Counted from the first letter of the stretch, positions 6,165-14,681 are shown. The stretch is DNA of 17,309 nt from Nocardioides sp. (GCA_021166815.1 JAJPEO010000360.1:1-17309); one strand, 5' to 3'. The notes: generated by a model not told the origin, from the letters alone. Made by a program: numbers and translations.

Positions 6165-9100
6165 GCTTGGCCTGCTTCCGTGTGCTGAGTGGAACTGTTG
6201 GCTGCGCGTCCGCGCTTGACTCCAGCAGTGTGGGCCTGGAGTCGACGACGGATCGCTTCAGGGTCACGAGTCTTGGCGCCGGTCGGCTGGGTCACGCTAC
6301 CCGGAACCAGGCGCTGTCCGGGCTGTCGTCGCGGAAGTCCTGCCGAGGTGGACTCGACGACGGGCGTCTCCTCCGCGACCTCCTCGGCACGCTCCCATCC
6401 ACGGTCGACCTCGGTCTGGTGCCACTCACCCTCGCCCGGCGTGGCCAGCCACCCCGAACGCATGGACTTGAAGATGGGTGAGTCACCGCCCGACCGGGAG
6501 GCCTCGCCGGAGCTGGGCGGCAGGCCGGGCATGTCGCGGTTGATCTCGGGGGCCGCGCCACGGGTGCGGGTGGGCAGGCCACCGGCCAGCGGCGGAGGCG
6601 TCGCCTCCGCGGCGGCGGGCTCCTCGACCACGGGCTCTGCAGCAGCAGGCTCCTCGACCACGGGCTCCGGAACGACGGGCTCGTCCGCGACCGGGTGCGA
6701 GACGACGGACTCGGTCACGACAGGCTCTGGGACGACGGGCTCCGCGGGAGCGGGCGACGACGAGCCCAGGCCCAGCGGGTCGTTGACGTCCACCTGCGGC
6801 TCGGCGTCCTGCGCCATCGCGACAGGGGCCACCGGCTCCTGGGCCACCGGCTCCTCGGCGACCGGCTCCTCGGCGACGGGCTCCTCAGCGACGGGTGCAG
6901 GTGAGCCCAGGCCCAGGGGGTCGTTGGCGTCCACGCGGGGCTCGGAGTCCTGCTCGGCAGGCTCCTCGACCGGCGTGTCAGCGGTCGCCTCCTCGGCGGC
7001 CGCCTCGACGGCAGGCTCCTCGGCAGCGGGCTCCTCGGCAGCCGGCTCCTCGGCAGTCGGCTCCTCAGCAGTCGGCTCCTCAGCAGCGGGCTCCTCGACG
7101 GGGGCCTGCTCCTCGGCGCCCTGCTGGCGCTGACGTGCGGCGAGCGCAGTGATCGGGACGACGCGCGCGACCTTCTCGGCACCCTCGGCGAGGCCACCAC
7201 CGGACGCCGCGGCGTCGCCGGCGGAGGCGTCGGTCGACGCGGGCGTCGTGGATCGCGCAGGTGTCGACCGCTTGCCGAACAGCGGCCCCGTCGCGGACGA
7301 GGTCTCGGGCGGCAGGAACGCGTCGGCACCCGTGCGCGGCATGTTCGCGCCCGGCTCGCGGCGGGGCACCAAGGTCTCCAGCGGCGGGCGGTCCGGGGTC
7401 ACCTCGGGAGCACGGAGCAGGTCGTCCGCACGAGGCGCGGACGCCGGCGCAGCGGTCGTCTCGGCGCGTGCCGCGGCCTCCTTCTCGGCGGCCTCCTTCT
7501 CAGCGGCCTTGACCGCCGCGCGCTCGGCACGGTTGAGGCGACGCGTGGGCTGCTCGGCCTCTGCGGCGGGAGCCTCCGGGGCCTCCACCACCTGGGCCGG
7601 AGCGGCGGCCGGCTCTGCGGGCTTGGTGTCCCGGCCGCTCTGGGGCAGCTCCGGGAGGATCGCCGGGGGCAGCACCACCGTGGCGGTCATGCCGCCCTCG
7701 GGGTTCTTGGACAGCCGCGCCTGGATCCCGTGGCGCTCGGAGAGGCGCGACACCACGAACAGGCCCATGCGCCGGGCGGTCTCGGGCGACGCCTCCGCGC
7801 CGTGGGCGAGGTCGGCGTTGAGCTGCTGGAGCTCGGCGTCCGGGACGCCCAGGCCGGAGTCGACCACCGTGATGGTGGCGCCGTCCGCGCTGAGCGTGGC
7901 GTTGAGGCGCACGGCCTCCGAGGGCGGGGAGAAGGTCAGGGCGTTGTCCACCAGCTCGGTCAGCAGGTGCACGACGTCGGCTGCGGCGTCCTCGTTGATC
8001 CGGGTGCCCATGTGGGTGAGGATCTGGACGCGCTGGTAGTCCTGCACGCCCGAGGTCGCGGCCTGCAGCGCCTCACCGACGGTCAGGCTGAAGGAGCCGG
8101 CGGCACGGCTGGGGGCGTCGGCCAGGATCAGCAGCGAGTCAGCCGTACGGCGCATGCGCGAGGCGAGGTGGTCGAGCCGGAACAGGCTCTCCAGGCGCTT
8201 CGGGTCCTCCTCGTCCTGCTCCAGGCGCTCGATCTGGGCGAGCTGCTGGTTGACCAGCGAGTTCGAGCGTCGCGAGAGCGTGACGAACATGGCGTTCACG
8301 GTCTGGCGGAGCTGGGCCTCACCGGAGGCGAGGTGGATGGCCTGGCGGTGGAGGTCGTCGACCGCCCGGGCGACCTGTCCGATCTCCTCGTTGGTGTGGA
8401 CGTCGATCGGGCGGATCTCCTCGGGCTCCTCACCGGCGCGGATGCGGGCAACCGCGTCGGGGAGCTTCTGGCGTGCCACGGCGAGGGCGCCCTCACGGAC
8501 GCGGCCGATCGGGTCGAGCAGCAGCTTGGTGATGAAGAGCGCCAGGACGATGGTGCCGACCAGGGCCAGGGCCGTGATCAGGGCGTTGAGCAGGGCGCTG
8601 TTGCGGGCGGAGGAGGCGGCGTCGTTGAGGGACTTGTCGACCCCGGTGAGCAGCGTGTCCGTGATCGCGTCGTAGGGCAGGTAGGCGTCGCGGCCGTCGA
8701 GGTTGGTGGCCGATCCGTCGCGGACCTGCCCGGCGTGGCGGACGTTGGCGGTGCGCAGCGCGGCCGTCTCGGCCTCGGCGCCCTCGATGGAGCCGGCGAG
8801 TCGGTCGATGGCCGCGGCCTCGACACCGAGCTCGGAGTAGAGCTCCTGCGAAGCCGATGCGCCGCGGTCGGCGTTGGCGACGAGCGCCTGCTGCATCGCC
8901 AGCGAGAGGCGGCCGCTCAAGGCCTGGGAGAGCTGCTCGAGACGCGGCTCGGGGGGGTCGAGGGCAGCGTTGAGGCTGCTGATGAGCTGGGTGACGCCCG
9001 ACTCGAGCTGGCGCGCCTGCGCGATCCAGGTCGCGGCCCCGAGGCTCATCGCCCCTTCGCCGCGCGTCGACTGGCTCAGATCGAGCAGCGAGGCCACGTG

Positions 9101-9463
9101 AGCGGCCTGGAGGCCGTTGAGCTCGGCGGAGTCCGCGGCCGACTCGAGGTCCGCCGCAGCGGCCTCGAGGTCGTCCACGGCGTCGCTGAGGTCGCCCTGG
9201 GAGGTGCCACCCTTGGACTGGGCAGCGACCATGGCCGTCTCCGCGGCCGTGAGGTAGCGGACCGCGGGGTCCAGCACGGTGATCTGTTTCGCGCTGGTGG
9301 CAGCGCTGGTGGAGTCACTCCAGTCACCCAGGACACGCAGTCCACCGAAGATCGTGGCGAGCAGGAGCGGCACGGCCAGCGCCAACGCCATCTTGCGGCG
9401 CAGCGGCCAGCCGGCGACTGACCGGCCCGGGGCCCGATCAGTCTGGACGGCGTCCTTTGTCAT
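6161..9463 (-). CDS. cvnA: Conservon receptor histidine kinase (CvnA-type) with long Pro/Ala/Glu tail
   Basis: 1100 residues. TM1 is about 24-44, an alpha-helical extracytoplasmic sensor 45-288 (resembling NIT-type sensors), TM2 291-313 and a HAMP-like segment 314-385. The dimerisation helices (386-450) include [12 protein letters not shown] with H432 as the candidate phosphoacceptor. The ATPase domain (455-600) has N box [13 protein letters not shown]1 DSGLGVPD and G2 region [10 protein letters not shown]. After residue 605 comes a disordered tail of about 500 residues: EEPxAEEP repeats, two NDPLGLGS motifs, then conserved-looking blocks [12 protein letters not shown] (995-1006), [15 protein letters not shown] (1042-1056) and [20 protein letters not shown] (1066-1085), similar to ends of other conservon kinases. 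No response regulator is nearby; output is expected through the downstream Roadblock/DUF742/GTPase proteins. ATG at 9463 has GAGG upstream. Confidence 0.93.
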   Translation of the reverse strand: MTKDAVQTDRAPGRSVAGWPLRRKMALALAVPLLLATIFGGLRVLGDWSDSTSAATSAKQITVLDPAVRYLTAAETAMVAAQSKGGTSQGDLSDAVDDLEAAAADLESAADSAELNGLQAAHVASLLDLSQSTRGEGAMSLGAATWIAQARQLESGVTQLISSLNAALDPPEPRLEQLSQALSGRLSLAMQQALVANADRGASASQELYSELGVEAAAIDRLAGSIEGAEAETAALRTANVRHAGQVRDGSATNLDGRDAYLPYDAITDTLLTGVDKSLNDAASSARNSALLNALITALALVGTIVLALFITKLLLDPIGRVREGALAVARQKLPDAVARIRAGEEPEEIRPIDVHTNEEIGQVARAVDDLHRQAIHLASGEAQLRQTVNAMFVTLSRRSNSLVNQQLAQIERLEQDEEDPKRLESLFRLDHLASRMRRTADSLLILADAPSRAAGSFSLTVGEALQAATSGVQDYQRVQILTHMGTRINEDAAADVVHLLTELVDNALTFSPPSEAVRLNATLSADGATITVVDSGLGVPDAELQQLNADLAHGAEASPETARRMGLFVVSRLSERHGIQARLSKNPEGGMTATVVLPPAILPELPQSGRDTKPAEPAAAPAQVVEAPEAPAAEAEQPTRRLNRAERAAVKAAEKEAAEKEAAARAETTAAPASAPRADDLLRAPEVTPDRPPLETLVPRREPGANMPRTGADAFLPPETSSATGPLFGKRSTPARSTTPASTDASAGDAAASGGGLAEGAEKVARVVPITALAARQRQQGAEEQAPVEEPAAEEPTAEEPTAEEPAAEEPAAEEPAVEAAAEEATADTPVEEPAEQDSEPRVDANDPLGLGSPAPVAEEPVAEEPVAEEPVAQEPVAPVAMAQDAEPQVDVNDPLGLGSSSPAPAEPVVPEPVVTESVVSHPVADEPVVPEPVVEEPAAAEPVVEEPAAAEATPPPLAGGLPTRTRGAAPEINRDMPGLPPSSGEASRSGGDSPIFKSMRSGWLATPGEGEWHQTEVDRGWERAEEVAEETPVVESTSAGLPRRQPGQRLVPGSVTQPTGAKTRDPEAIRRRLQAHTAGVKRGRAANSSTQHTEAGQA
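6761..6802 (-). repeat. NDPLGLGS motif copy 2
   Basis: Second copy of the 14-residue motif ([14 protein letters not shown]), 47 residues after the first. It differs at three residue positions only (R/Q, A/V and the residues following GS). Confidence 0.7.
6902..6943 (-). repeat. NDPLGLGS motif copy 1
   Basis: Encodes [14 protein letters not shown] (kinase residues 841-854). It is near-identical to the copy at 6761-6802 ([14 protein letters not shown], residues 888-901). The pair interrupts the EEP repeats and is the only well-defined short motif in that tail, so it may be a docking site. The role is inferred. Confidence 0.7.
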
Positions 9464-9827
9464 GGTCTGCCTCGCGTGGGGGTTGGTGACGTTGAGTCAG
9501 GGGTCGGCTGCCCCGGGAATGGGGACGCGAGCCCAAACCTAAAGAATCGCGCGACATCCCGTGGCGTTTTCAGGGAACTCGCCGCCGTTGGTGTATGGAG
9601 GTGTGTTCCCGCTGGCGGACTGTCCCATGAGTATCACTGGTCCCACAAGCCTTGGACGCGCCGCGGCCCTTGCTGCACGTCGCCCCTGGGGGTCGCAGCG
9701 TTGCCGCTCGAACATAGCGACGACACGCCGTGTGCGTGCGACGTGGCGCGAATCACACTCGCGCCTCTCCCCCGAGGCGGTGATGTTCGCCACGATGGGG
9801 ACAACCTACTCGGAGGTAGATTCCCCC
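9464..9827. other. Non-coding spacer between kinase operon and hypothetical gene
   Basis: About 364 bases without a convincing gene. Base composition is less GC-rich than its surroundings and the overlapping frames lack actinobacterial codon bias. On the minus strand TAGGTT (9541-9536) resembles an actinobacterial -10 and would give the kinase operon a leader of about 65 bases; no clear -35 is seen. An inverted pair GGGAAC/GTTCCC (9573-9578, 9605-9610) is present with a 26-base gap. It must hold the promoters of both divergent units. Confidence 0.5.
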
Positions 9828-10205
9828 ATGCAGTCCACGCGCTCGCTGCTGGTCGCCCAGCGCACCTCGTCCCCGGTGGTCCCGCACGTCGCGCCGGACT
9901 CGGCGCGCGACACGTGGCACCTGGCGGCCGTCGAGGTGGCCGAGCTCGTACGCCGAGCCTGGGAGGACCTGCCGGCCGACCGGGCGCAGGCGTTGGCGCG
10001 GGTCGGCGAGGTGGGCAGGGACGACGACCTCGCGGTCTTGGCCGCTCACCAGCGCGACCTGGCCGAGCTGGCCCGCGACCTCGAGGGCGAGCTGCGCGAG
10101 GCCGGCAACCTCGCCGCTGCCGCAGCGTTGGCCACGTGGCGCGAGCCGTACACCGACATGGTCACCGCGCTGGCCGCCCTCCGCGTCGCCCAGCGGAGCC
10201 GCTGA
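9828..10205 (+). CDS. Hypothetical helical protein, 125 aa
   Basis: Not recognised. The predicted protein is soluble, Ala/Glu/Arg-rich and largely helical: DTWHLAAVEVAELVRRAWED (28-47), ALARVGEVGRDDDLAVLAAH (55-74), QRDLAELARDLEGELREAGN (75-94) and AAAALATWREPYTDMVTALA. I chose ATG 9828 because GGAGGT lies ten bases upstream and the high third-position GC begins there. The frame stays open upstream to 9561, but that part looks non-coding in composition. Its 3' end overlaps the convergent hypothetical gene by 44 bases. It has no membrane segment or signal peptide. Coding status is likely, function unknown. Confidence 0.65.
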   Translation: MQSTRSLLVAQRTSSPVVPHVAPDSARDTWHLAAVEVAELVRRAWEDLPADRAQALARVGEVGRDDDLAVLAAHQRDLAELARDLEGELREAGNLAAAAALATWREPYTDMVTALAALRVAQRSR

Positions 10206-11199
10206 CGTCGTCTCCCCGCTGTGCCTGACCAGCGACGGTGGGCCCGCGCACGAGAAGGGCCCGGGCGGGCTCGGGGAGCAGGTGCGCCCACCCTGTCGTG
10301 AGCAGGTGCCGTTCGGCTGCGTGCAGGTCACCACGGACGGCGAGCAGCGCCGCCGCGACCAGGGCGGCGTCCTGCGGCGGCACGGTGCCCGACACCGCGA
10401 GGCGCAGGAGACGTCGGGCCGCCGAGCGGGACAGGGCGGGCACGTCGGTGAAGCTCGACCCCTGGGCGAGCAGGAGGTCACCGGGGTCCAGGCTGCCGCA
10501 GCAGACCGCGTCGGCCAGCACCCCCAGCCATGCGCCGGGCTCCGCACGCGCGACCCGGTGGGCGACCGCTGACGGCACCGGGAGCGGCGCCTGGTCGAAC
10601 ACCCGCACGCCGGGCTCGCTGCTGGAGACCAGCCGGCCGATCACCCACCCCTCGCCCGCCGCGTCGGCGCCGAGGTCGAGGACGTCGCACCAGCGTTGTC
10701 CGGCGAGGTCGAACACGCGCTGCCGACCGTCGGCCCGGCCCCCGAGGCGGTGGCCGCCCATCGGCGCCTGCACCCAGTGACGAGCGAGGTCGAGCCGGGG
10801 GCGTACGGACCGCTCGGCGTGCACCTCGAGCCACGCCGCGAGCGCGCCGCGCTCGTGCAGCAGCCACTGGCGGAACACCCAGGACTCGCGTCGCACCCGC
10901 TCGGTGGCCCGCGCCAGGTGCGTCCCGAGCTCGTGGCACTCCTCGACGAGGTCGGGATGGAAGGCCTCGGTGACCATGCGCAGGCACGAGCGGTGGCGCG
11001 CTCCGGCGACGGTTCCGGGGGTGTCGAGGAGCAGGGCACGGCGGGCCGACCACCTCGCCCAGGCCCACGGCGGCAGCACGTCTGCGAGCCGGGCGACGAC
11101 GTGCGCGTCGAGGTGCTGAGCCGGCCCGGTCTCGGCCAGTTCGATGGGTTCCCTCGGGCCGGACGGGCCGGGTGCTGGCGTGGTGGTCTCCCAGGACAT
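10162..11199 (-). CDS. Hypothetical protein, 345 aa
   Basis: Not recognised. A soluble protein with a helical first half (LRMVTEAFHPDLVEECHELG 73-92, ESWVFRQWLLHERGALAAWL 105-124), a central part with WVIGRLVSSSEPGVRVFDQ (185-203) and a helical, Ala/Leu-rich last third (ALSRSAARRLLRLAVS 255-270, DAALVAAALLAVRGDLHAAE 277-296). The last 28 residues are low-complexity, where the gene runs into the 3' end of the opposite gene by 44 bases. I chose ATG 11199; an upstream GTG at 11352 would overlap the Crp gene, and another ATG at 11271 lies in the loop of a hairpin. No strong SD is seen at 11199 (GGCTGGG only), so the start is uncertain. Coding is supported by composition and length. Confidence 0.7.
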   Translation of the reverse strand: MSWETTTPAPGPSGPREPIELAETGPAQHLDAHVVARLADVLPPWAWARWSARRALLLDTPGTVAGARHRSCLRMVTEAFHPDLVEECHELGTHLARATERVRRESWVFRQWLLHERGALAAWLEVHAERSVRPRLDLARHWVQAPMGGHRLGGRADGRQRVFDLAGQRWCDVLDLGADAAGEGWVIGRLVSSSEPGVRVFDQAPLPVPSAVAHRVARAEPGAWLGVLADAVCCGSLDPGDLLLAQGSSFTDVPALSRSAARRLLRLAVSGTVPPQDAALVAAALLAVRGDLHAAERHLLTTGWAHLLPEPARALLVRGPTVAGQAQRGDDVSGSAGRRGGRPAR

Positions 11200-11248
11200 G
11201 GGCCCAGCCAACGGTTCGCCCGGCCGGGCCGACAAGCCCCGGCAGGTG

Positions 11249-11294
11249 ACCTGTGGACGGTCGCGGACCATCCCGACCGTGGACGTCCACAGGT
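11249..11294 (-). promoter_or_regulatory. Long hairpin between crp-type gene and downstream gene
   Basis: Perfect inverted repeat ACCTGTGGAC (11249-11258) / GTCCACAGGT (11285-11294), with an inner stem CGGTCG/CGACCG (11258-11263, 11274-11279) and loop CGGACCATCC. The right half also contains the 12-base palindrome GTGGACGTCCAC (11279-11290). It lies 27 bases after the Crp gene stop and 50 bases before the next start on the same strand. It could be an intrinsic-like terminator without a U-run, an mRNA leader structure, or an operator. Confidence 0.55.
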
Positions 11295-11320
11295 CGGGTC
11301 CGCGAGGTTTGGGGCGGTGC

Positions 11321-12013
11321 TCAGGCGCCCCGGGCACGCAGGTCGAGGGCACCGGCGTCGAGGATGTCGACCTCCGCTCCCCGGACCCGGATGAAGCCGT
11401 TGCCCTCGAAGGTCGCCAGTCGACGGCTCAACGTCTCCGGCGACGTGCCGAGCAGCGTGGCGACGTCCTTCTTGGCGAGCGGCAACCGCACCGTCGCGAT
11501 CCCGTCCGCGCCCCAGGTCGCCGGCAGGTCGAGCAGGTACGCCGCCACCCGTGCGCCCACGTCGGCCAGCGTCCTGGCGACGAGCATCCGCTCGGCGCTG
11601 GAGAGCCGTTCGGCCAGGGACCTCAGCATCGCCTCCCCGATGTCGGGGTACTTGCGCAGCAGCTTGGCCAGGACGTCGTGCTCGAACACGCACATCCGGG
11701 AGTCCTCCAGCGCGACGCAGTCCTGCTCGGGGCGATCACCCGTGAGGAACCACACCTCTCCGGCCACCTCGCCCGGCTGGAGCACCTTCAGGATCGTCTC
11801 CCTGCCCTCCGCGTTGGTCGTGGAGAGCTTGACCCGGCCGTCGTGCACGACGAACAGCCGCGCCTGCGGCTCGCCCGCGCGGACCAGCGTCGCGCCGCGC
11901 TCCACGTGGACCGGACGGGCGTACGCGGCCACCTCCCGCTGCTGCTCGAGGGTGAGCTGCCGGAAGATCGGGACCAGCGCCACGCACGGCTCGCCGGATG
12001 CGGGTTCGGACAT
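11321..12013 (-). CDS. Crp/FNR-family transcriptional regulator
   Basis: A 230-residue protein. The cyclic-nucleotide-binding-fold sensor domain (about 14-125) includes VERGATLVRAGEPQARLFVV (37-56), GRVKLSTTNAEGRETILKVL (59-78), then GEVAGEVWFL. A long dimerisation helix (about 125-155) follows, then a winged HTH (176-218) with LAKKDVATLLGTSPETLSRR. Recognition-helix residues E193, S196 and R197 match the E-x-x-S-R pattern of FNR/DNR-type proteins, which favours TTGAT half-sites. The N-terminal FNR cysteine cluster is missing (only C10 there), so a 4Fe-4S sensor is unlikely and the effector is unknown. ATG at 12013 gives a normal family length, whereas the longer open frame to 12508 is the shadow of the opposite gene. 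Divergent from arfB across 66 bases. Confidence 0.92.
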   Translation of the reverse strand: MSEPASGEPCVALVPIFRQLTLEQQREVAAYARPVHVERGATLVRAGEPQARLFVVHDGRVKLSTTNAEGRETILKVLQPGEVAGEVWFLTGDRPEQDCVALEDSRMCVFEHDVLAKLLRKYPDIGEAMLRSLAERLSSAERMLVARTLADVGARVAAYLLDLPATWGADGIATVRLPLAKKDVATLLGTSPETLSRRLATFEGNGFIRVRGAEVDILDAGALDLRARGA

Positions 12014-12025
12014 GCCCCCAGTATC
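12014..12025 (-). promoter_or_regulatory. Candidate leaderless -10 element of the Crp/FNR gene
   Basis: GATACT (12025-12020 on the minus strand) ends exactly six bases before the ATG. It matches four of six TATAAT positions, including A2 and T6. Transcription would begin at or next to the start codon. No convincing -35 was found. Confidence 0.35.
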
Positions 12026-12067
12026 GCGGCAGCCGCGGGGACCCCGGCCGGAGGCACAGCCGCGCGG

Positions 12068-12073
12068 CATGAT
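12068..12073 (+). promoter_or_regulatory. Candidate leaderless -10 element of arfB
   Basis: CATGAT, matching four of six TATAAT positions, ends six bases before the GTG start at 12080. The nearest SD-like sequence (GGAGG at 12050-12054) is too far away to serve that start. This favours a leaderless message. Confidence 0.35.
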
Positions 12074-12079
12074 GGCCCC

Positions 12080-12502
<423 letters not shown>

Positions 12503-12507
12503 CGTCA

Positions 12508-12530
12508 CCGGGCCGCTCGGACGAGCCCGG
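12508..12530. terminator. Possible terminator hairpin between convergent genes
   Basis: CCGGGC (12508-12513) pairs with GCCCGG (12525-12530) around an 11-base loop, directly after the arfB stop and before the convergent helicase stop at 12539. There is no U-run on either strand, so at best it works weakly or with Rho. Confidence 0.3.
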
Positions 12531-12538
12531 CGGGGCCC

Positions 12539-14197
12539 TCAGCCGATCCCCAACCGCCTCGCGACGTCGGGGCCGGCGACCCGCACGACCGTCTCGGGGT
12601 CACCGACCACCACGAGCGCGTCGGTGGCGCGCGACATGCCGACGTAGAGCCGCTCGCGGGCCCGGTCGCGCGAGCCGTCCTCGTTGAGGCACAGCACGAC
12701 AGCGCGGCGCTCGAGGCCCTTGCAACCCAGGACGTGGCCGTAGAAGACGTCGTCGTCCCACCAGGTGCGCCAGTAGCCCTCCTGGTCGTGGAAGTCGGTG
12801 CGCTCGACCTGCACGGGGTGGCGGTGGCCGGTGGTCAGCAGGCACACGTCCTGGGGCCGCCAGCCGTCGTCGAGCAACGCGTCGACACAGTCGTCGGCGG
12901 TCACGATCGCGTCCTCGACGGAGCAAGGGACGAAGCGCACGTCGACGCCGTCGCCACCTCGCGCATACATCCGTGAGGGGGCGAGCGGGGAGAACGCGTC
13001 GTGGATCTGCCTGGTGTTGCGCAGGTTGTGGTCGAGCACGAGCGGCACCAGCGTCACCGGGGGCCGGCCGAAGCGGGCGAAGATGCGCTGGTTCTCGTCG
13101 GAGAAGACGAAGATCCCGCCCTCCTCCTCATCACGCAGGGCACCGAGCAACGGCATCCACCAGGACTCGGCGAAGTCCTGGGCCTCGTCGACCACGATCG
13201 CGTCGAACTTCTCGTTGTGCGCCAGGCCGGCGGCCAGGTCGGCCATCTGGGCGGGCAGTCGGTTCTCCCAGAAGTCGCTGTCCTGGCGGTCCCCGTCGGG
13301 CGCGCCCCACAGCCGGCCCAGGCCGTGCCAGGTGCCGACGTACGCCGGGCGCTGTCGGCGCGGCCACGTCGCGACCTCGCGACGGAGGTATTCGGCGAGG
13401 CCGAGGGAGTAGCAGATCAGCGCGACCCGCTGCGGCGGGCGGTCGTGGGCAGGGTCGCCGCGCGTGAGCTCGCGCGCCTGGGCCAGGGCCAGCACCGTCT
13501 TGCCCGACCCCGCCCCGCCGCGCACCTCGATGCGGTTGAGCAGCCGGGCGACCTTGAGCAGCGTCGACTGCTCGTCGGTCAGGCGTCGTACGGCACTCTC
13601 GCGGGCGGCTGCGGCTGCCACCGGGTCAGGGCTGGTCGAGCCGCGTCCCCGCAGGATCTCGACGACGAGGTCGACCTCCTCGGCGGTGGGCGGCTCCTTG
13701 CCCTGGCGGCCGAAGGTCGCGTTCTGCCGCAGGCGGCCGACGAGGTGGTCCTGCTCGTCGCGGTCGTGCAGCGACCAGCGCGGGACGCGCGGGGTGGCGA
13801 AGTCCTCGGGGAAAGAGGCGTGCGGCACGACGATGGCCTGGCTCCATGCGACGTGGGTGCGAGATCCCCAGCGAGGGTCGTGGCGGACGTAGTCGCGCAG
13901 GGCGTACTTCGTCAGGCGGACCTGCTCCTCGGGGTCGATGCGCACCTCACGCCCGCCGCGGCGCATCCAGAACGTCGCGTCGTCGAACCAGACCGGCCCG
14001 CCCTTGACCTCGACCACGACGATGCCGACGTCGGGCATCAGCACGACGAAGTCCGCCTCGTGGTCCTTGGTCTGGTCGGTCACGCGGAACGAGGCGATGA
14101 GGACGTCGTCGTCGCCGAGCGTGTCACGCAGTCGGGCCCACACCTCGCGCTCGGCGTCGTTGACGAGCTCGGGCTCCTCGGGGATCAGGACGGGCAC
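12539..14197 (-). CDS. NERD-domain superfamily 1 DNA helicase
   Basis: A 552-residue fusion of an N-terminal NERD nuclease-related domain (about 8-125) and a UvrD/Rep-like motor. The NERD part shows HEADFVVLMPDVGIVVVEVK (46-65), giving the E-x-D...E-x-K nuclease-like pattern. Helicase motifs in order are LTDEQ (206-210), Walker A GGAGSGKT (227-234), ICYSLGLAEY (261-270), TWHGLGRL (289-296), Walker B IVVDEAQDF (334-342), VFSDENQRIF (364-373), VLDHNLRNTRQIHDAF (387-402), the motif V region YGHVLGCKGLE (486-496) and motif VI LYVGMSRATDALVVVG (517-532). It is shorter than UvrD, lacking most of the 1B/2B insertions. The start is GTG at 14197, with GAGG overlapping the TGA of the flavin-reductase gene, so the two are coupled. 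DNA processing or defence role unknown; all key motifs look intact. Confidence 0.92.
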   Translation of the reverse strand: MPVLIPEEPELVNDAEREVWARLRDTLGDDDVLIASFRVTDQTKDHEADFVVLMPDVGIVVVEVKGGPVWFDDATFWMRRGGREVRIDPEEQVRLTKYALRDYVRHDPRWGSRTHVAWSQAIVVPHASFPEDFATPRVPRWSLHDRDEQDHLVGRLRQNATFGRQGKEPPTAEEVDLVVEILRGRGSTSPDPVAAAAARESAVRRLTDEQSTLLKVARLLNRIEVRGGAGSGKTVLALAQARELTRGDPAHDRPPQRVALICYSLGLAEYLRREVATWPRRQRPAYVGTWHGLGRLWGAPDGDRQDSDFWENRLPAQMADLAAGLAHNEKFDAIVVDEAQDFAESWWMPLLGALRDEEEGGIFVFSDENQRIFARFGRPPVTLVPLVLDHNLRNTRQIHDAFSPLAPSRMYARGGDGVDVRFVPCSVEDAIVTADDCVDALLDDGWRPQDVCLLTTGHRHPVQVERTDFHDQEGYWRTWWDDDVFYGHVLGCKGLERRAVVLCLNEDGSRDRARERLYVGMSRATDALVVVGDPETVVRVAGPDVARRLGIG

Positions 14198-14204
14198 GGC
14201 GGCC

Positions 14205-14681
14205 TCAGGCGTCGTGCCCGGGGTCGATGTGCTCGACCTGCTGGAAGGTGAGGCCGGGCTCGCCCTCGCGGGCCTCCTGCGCGACCGGCTCGAGGAGCAG
14301 GCCGGTGTGGTCGCCGAGGTCGTGGCGCTCGATCACGTGGCCCACCAGCACGCGCGCGCAGTCGTCGAGCACGGGCACGCCCTGGGGTCCCGGCGACCAC
14401 GCGCAGTGCTCGAACTTGTCGACGTCGTCGCCGGTCTCGCCGCCGAAGAGCTCGGCCACGTCGTGCTGGTCGGCGCGCAGCAGGTGCACGGCGACGTGGT
14501 CGGCCTCGAGCACCAGCGCATGGGTGTGGTTGGCCTGGGAGATGCACACCAGGAAACGGGCCGGGTCGATGCTCACCTGGGTGCCGAAACCCACCAGGCA
14601 CCCGGACCGCTCGTCGCCGAGCGCCGTCGTCACGACGTACATCGGGTAGTCCAGCCCGTCCACGAACTCGTCGAGATCCAT
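14205..14681 (-). CDS. Flavin reductase-like split-barrel FMN-binding protein
   Basis: A 158-residue protein with the flavin-reductase split-barrel layout: MYVVTTALGDERSGCLVGFG (14-33), TQVSIDPARFLVCISQANHT (34-53, phosphate- and isoalloxazine-side loops with the conserved N51-H-T-H run), AVHLLRADQHDVAELFGG (64-81) and VLVGHVIERHDLGDHTGLLL (111-130), the usual closing GDH-type loop. Members bind FMN and reduce it with NAD(P)H or form F420/FMN oxidoreductases. The partner is not readable. ATG at 14681 has AGGG eight bases upstream. An open frame to 14837 is rejected because it crosses the divergent promoter region and is compositionally odd. It is the first gene before the coupled NERD-helicase (7 bases between stop and start). 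Confidence 0.88.
   Translation of the reverse strand: MDLDEFVDGLDYPMYVVTTALGDERSGCLVGFGTQVSIDPARFLVCISQANHTHALVLEADHVAVHLLRADQHDVAELFGGETGDDVDKFEHCAWSPGPQGVPVLDDCARVLVGHVIERHDLGDHTGLLLEPVAQEAREGEPGLTFQQVEHIDPGHDA

Larger units (their letters stand above)
6593..7111 (-). repeat. In-frame repeat block in kinase tail (EEPxAEEP-type)
   Basis: Codes for kinase residues of about 785-957. Three runs stand out: [24 protein letters not shown] units (about 7004-7102), VAEEP units (about 6824-6895) and [10 protein letters not shown] units (about 6605-6673). DNA-level repeats such as GGCTCCTCGGCAG recur with few changes, so copy number may vary between strains. The encoded chain is acidic, proline-rich and probably extended. 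Confidence 0.85.

Noticed and set aside
6593..7111. Tandem repeats considered as a CRISPR or intergenic array
   Set aside because: The units are irregular, in frame and encode the EEP tail of the kinase; there are no spacers of uniform length.
7730..9421. 563-codon open frame on the plus strand
   Set aside because: Antisense to the kinase sensor and ATPase domains; Gly/Arg/Val-rich composition typical of a shadow frame.
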